Positions 61,524 through 64,000 of a stretch of 64,000 bases of DNA are shown piece after piece. The DNA is from an uncultured Lachnospiraceae bacterium (GTDB lineage Bacteria > Bacillota > Clostridia > Lachnospirales > Lachnospiraceae). The notes beneath the pieces were generated by a model that was not told where the DNA came from, searched no databases, and was given only the letters and a program-made list of their open reading frames with translations. Each line of letters opens with the position of its first letter. The first letter of the stretch is position 1. The position numbers and the translations under genes are program-made. Location: positions 1-64,000 of the forward strand of contig CAJTKA010000015.1 in NCBI GenBank assembly GCA_910576815.1, read 5' to 3'.

Positions 61524-63041
61524 ATGACTGAAAAGAAACAGAAGATCGCTGCTGTCATCAGCGTTATTGTTTTTATGATATTGTTACTGCCGATCGTGTA
61601 TCTGACAGGAGTAAATCGGGCGAGTGGGGATGATTACGGATACGGTCTCTACACCAGGATGGCGTGGATGAGGACGCATTCTTTGGTGGAGGTGTTTAAG
61701 GGGATGTGTCAGACCGTTAAGGAGTTTTACGGCGGCTGGCAGGGGACCTGGTTCAGTATCGCGGTCTTTACGCTGCAGCCCGAAGTGTTTCATGATAAGG
61801 CATATGTCATCGTGGCGGTTTTGATGCTCTTTTTGTGGATCGCAAGTACCGCATATCTGTTTCGCGAAGTCTTGTGCAGGAAGCTGGGCTTTAGCGGCTG
61901 GAGCTGCCTGTTGATTGCGGTGTGGTTTCTGATCATCAGCATCGAGTTTATTCCCAATACCAGATCTTCCATTTACTGGTTCAACGGGTGTGCGCATTAT
62001 ATGCTGCCCTTTGCCATGTGTCAGGTGCTTACGGTATGGCTGCTTCGATACGGCGAAAGTTATCGGTGGCGCACCTTTGTCGGTATTTTGATTTTTATGA
62101 CGCTGCTTGGCGGTTCCAACTATCAGGCGGCACTGTTTGGCCTGATCGCGGCGTTTTATGCCTGCGCGTGGGGATTGCTTTTTCGGAAGGACAGACGGAT
62201 TCTCCTCTTGGGTATCCCCATGCTGACAGAGCTTGTCGGCCTCGTGGTGAGTATGAAATCACCGGGGAACCTGGTGCGCGGCGGAAATGATTTTGGCTTC
62301 TCTGCGGCGAGGGCGTTTCAGACGATCGGCAGCTGTTTTGTGCACGCGGTAACGGATATCGGCGTCTATGCAGCAGAGAGGCCGCTGGCGCTGGTGGGTC
62401 TGCTGTTTTTATTCCTGCTTTTTTTGCTGCTGCTTAGGCAGCGGCAGGAGAGACTTGCCATTCCGCATCGCTTGATCCTCGGTATCATGCTTTTCTGCCT
62501 TTACAGCGCGATGCAGGCGCCGGAGCTTTATGCGGGGGTAACGGTCTCAAAGGGTGTGCCTAACACGAATTATCTGATCTTTTTGTTGACGGCAGCTTTT
62601 ATCCTGCTGATGGCGGCTGACTGCCTTGTCGCCTGTCTGAAAAAGCGGGAACGGGCTGGCGCATCGCAGAAAGGCTTTTGGAGTGTGATCGTGGCAGGGC
62701 TGTTTGTCTGCGCCGTGCTTGGGCTGTTGAATCGGGGCGGGATCAAGCGGTGTGCCTCCTATGAAGCACTGGTTTACATAACTAGTGGACAGGCGGCTGA
62801 TTTTAAAGAACAGATGGAGCTGCAGACACGGCTTTTGGAAGATGACAGGGTGACGGATGCCGTCATTCCCGGGATCAACGACAGGCAGGGACCGCTGATG
62901 CATATGCCGGTCACGAAGAACAAGGACGCTTACACCAATCAGGTGACAGGCAGGTTTTATGGCAAACAGAGCGTGGTCTCGATCGAACGTCCGGTTTGGA
63001 TGGAGCGATATGCGGCGGAATATGGAATCGAAGCAAAGTAG
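61524..63041 (+). CDS. Polytopic membrane protein (DUF6056-like), putative GT-C
   Basis: 505 residues from the ATG at 61524 with CGGGGGAGA upstream; the longer frame from 61440 starts too close to the promoter. About ten membrane segments. After the first, NRASGDDYGYG supplies two aspartates in the position of a GT-C active site, followed by GGWQGTWFS and NTRSSIYWFNG. Extracytoplasmic C-terminal tail. Probably transfers a polyprenyl-linked sugar, though the family is uncharacterised. Confidence 0.68.
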   Translation: MTEKKQKIAAVISVIVFMILLLPIVYLTGVNRASGDDYGYGLYTRMAWMRTHSLVEVFKGMCQTVKEFYGGWQGTWFSIAVFTLQPEVFHDKAYVIVAVLMLFLWIASTAYLFREVLCRKLGFSGWSCLLIAVWFLIISIEFIPNTRSSIYWFNGCAHYMLPFAMCQVLTVWLLRYGESYRWRTFVGILIFMTLLGGSNYQAALFGLIAAFYACAWGLLFRKDRRILLLGIPMLTELVGLVVSMKSPGNLVRGGNDFGFSAARAFQTIGSCFVHAVTDIGVYAAERPLALVGLLFLFLLFLLLLRQRQERLAIPHRLILGIMLFCLYSAMQAPELYAGVTVSKGVPNTNYLIFLLTAAFILLMAADCLVACLKKRERAGASQKGFWSVIVAGLFVCAVLGLLNRGGIKRCASYEALVYITSGQAADFKEQMELQTRLLEDDRVTDAVIPGINDRQGPLMHMPVTKNKDAYTNQVTGRFYGKQSVVSIERPVWMERYAAEYGIEAK

Positions 63042-63128
63042 AAGCAGTCTGAGAAGTGGAAACGGGATCGAGGCAGAAGTAGAAGGCATTTAAGTGAAAT
63101 CGGGACAGAATGGAAACGGGATATACGG

Positions 63129-63605
63129 ATGAAGACAGTCAGGGCATTATTTGATAAATATCGGGATTTTATAATGGAGGTCATCCATTTCGGGATGGTG
63201 GGTGTGATCAATACCCTGATGGGCTGGGGCATCATGGCGCTGCTCTATAATCTGATCCACATGAATTATTGGCTCTCCAGCGGGATCTCCTACTTTATCG
63301 GCAGCGTATTTTCCTATCACGCGAACGCGAAACTGACCTTTAAGGTGGAGGAGCGGGACAAGTGGCTGCCCTGGCGTTTTGCGATCAATATCATCGTCTG
63401 TTATCTGGTTTCTTTCAGCGTGGCCAAACCGCTGGTTGCCAGGTTGATCGAACTTACGGGTCTGGCACGCGGAGGCGGGCTGTCGCAGGCACTGTTTGAA
63501 AATATCGCCATGATCTTTGGCATGGGGATCTTTATTGTGATGAACTTTTTTGGACAGAAATTGTTTGTATTCAAAACGCGGAAGCGCGGGCAGATAGAAA
63601 AATGA
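63129..63605 (+). CDS. GtrA-family membrane protein
   Basis: 158 residues with four membrane segments. FGMVGVINTLMGWGIMALL and GSVFSYHANAKLTF match the GtrA family, thought to flip polyprenyl-phosphate sugars made by GtrB-type enzymes (here 54797, 47088 or 15178). The 87 bases before it hold two copies of TGGAAACGGGAT without apparent function. Confidence 0.88.
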   Translation: MKTVRALFDKYRDFIMEVIHFGMVGVINTLMGWGIMALLYNLIHMNYWLSSGISYFIGSVFSYHANAKLTFKVEERDKWLPWRFAINIIVCYLVSFSVAKPLVARLIELTGLARGGGLSQALFENIAMIFGMGIFIVMNFFGQKLFVFKTRKRGQIEK

Positions 63606-63649
63606 CGTGCGTGTCATCTGCACGGCGGACAGGTTGAAAGGGACTGGCG

Positions 63650-64000
63650 ATGAATAAATTGACCGGGCGGAAATGGTTTCGATGGTTAACAAAATATTGG
63701 TTCCTGTTTCCCGTCATCGGGTTCCCGCTGTTTGCGGCAGTGATTTTTTTTGCCTACGGGGAGCGCAGCTATATCGGCGTCCATGACAATATGGACCTGT
63801 TTTTGGCGCAGTTTCAGATGCTGAAAAATACGGGTTCTTTCTGGAAACACGGAGTGGATGTGCCATTTTTGGGAGGCGTGAGCAGAAATGATCTCCCCTC
63901 GGAGTTTTCTCTTTACAGTCTGCTCTATATGCTCTTTCCTACGTATATTGCCTATATTTTGGGCCTATTGGGAAAAATGCTGTTGGGAATGTTCTCCTTT
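63650..64000 (+). CDS. Membrane protein (DUF6044/YkoS-like), 5' part
   Basis: 117 residues before the window ends; the gene continues. Start at 63650 follows GAAAGGGA. One membrane segment (about 18-38), then SYIGVHDNMDLFLAQFQML, a loop like the acidic motif of large GT-C proteins, and more hydrophobic sequence. Resembles the large B. subtilis YkoS-type proteins of unknown function. It follows gtrA after 44 bases. Confidence 0.6.
   Translation, partial: MNKLTGRKWFRWLTKYWFLFPVIGFPLFAAVIFFAYGERSYIGVHDNMDLFLAQFQMLKNTGSFWKHGVDVPFLGGVSRNDLPSEFSLYSLLYMLFPTYIAYILGLLGKMLLGMFSF

Overview
The window looks like chromosomal DNA of a gut-type Clostridia bacterium, most likely a Lachnospiraceae member. 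This is inferred from strong AAGGAG-type ribosome binding sites, extended -10 promoters, two huge secreted proteins with Pro/Glu-rich linkers and SVSEND repeats, a BspA-like leucine-rich repeat protein, and AAA/PD-(D/E)XK ATPases common in such genomes. No 16S rRNA, tRNA, CRISPR array, integrase or transposase is visible. Almost the whole window is a cell-surface glycan region.

Layout. (1) 242-1936: AAA-like ATPase/nuclease-fold protein. (2) 1991-6701: AT-rich cassette of radical SAM enzyme, SDR, polysaccharide pyruvyl transferase-like protein and sulfotransferase; three of the four share what looks like the same Rossmann-type accessory domain. (3) 6716-15041: PAPS synthesis and recycling (cysD, cysN-cysC fusion, cysQ), a convergent sulfate ABC importer (sbp-cysT-cysW-cysA) and a LacI-type regulator divergent from sbp. 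No APS/PAPS reductase or sulfite reductase is present, so the sulfur genes look dedicated to sulfating a glycan. (4) 15178-28756: glycan operon with flippase, two tandem cytidylyltransferase paralogs (one degenerate), rfbH, rfbG, GT2 and GT-C transferases and a UDP-xylose synthase-like SDR; an XRE / ImmA-IrrE / PIN-like three-gene module with its own operator interrupts the CDP-sugar genes. (5) 28944-39247: two secreted giants (glucosaminidase with Ig-like domains; LRR_5 protein), then a convergent XRE regulator with operator repeats. (6) 39931-49043: second glycan operon (GT-C, GT4, GT2, GT8, ugd, UDP-glucuronate 4-epimerase, GtrB-like GT2, YdjC-type deacetylase). (7) 49064-50499: 32-bp tandem repeat and an AAA_14/DUF4143 ATPase. 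(8) 50549-61389: acyl-decoration region with two MBOAT proteins, two SGNH proteins, a three-domain FkbH-like protein, an acyl carrier protein and a VOC protein, plus a GT2 and a GT-C-like membrane protein. (9) 61524-64000: further polytopic membrane proteins and a GtrA flippase; the last gene runs off the window.

How they may work together. Nucleotide sugars made here (CDP-4-keto-deoxyhexoses, UDP-GlcA, UDP-GalA, probably UDP-Xyl) feed several lipid-linked glycosylation pathways. Sulfate import, PAPS formation and PAP removal would supply the sulfotransferase immediately upstream of cysD. The FkbH-like/ACP/MBOAT/SGNH set has the same architecture of parts as the Dlt D-alanylation system, with an FkbH-type loader in place of DltA, and could esterify a surface polymer with a small acid such as glycerate. 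These two decoration systems are the most interesting parts of the window; both functional assignments are inferences from family membership and gene context.
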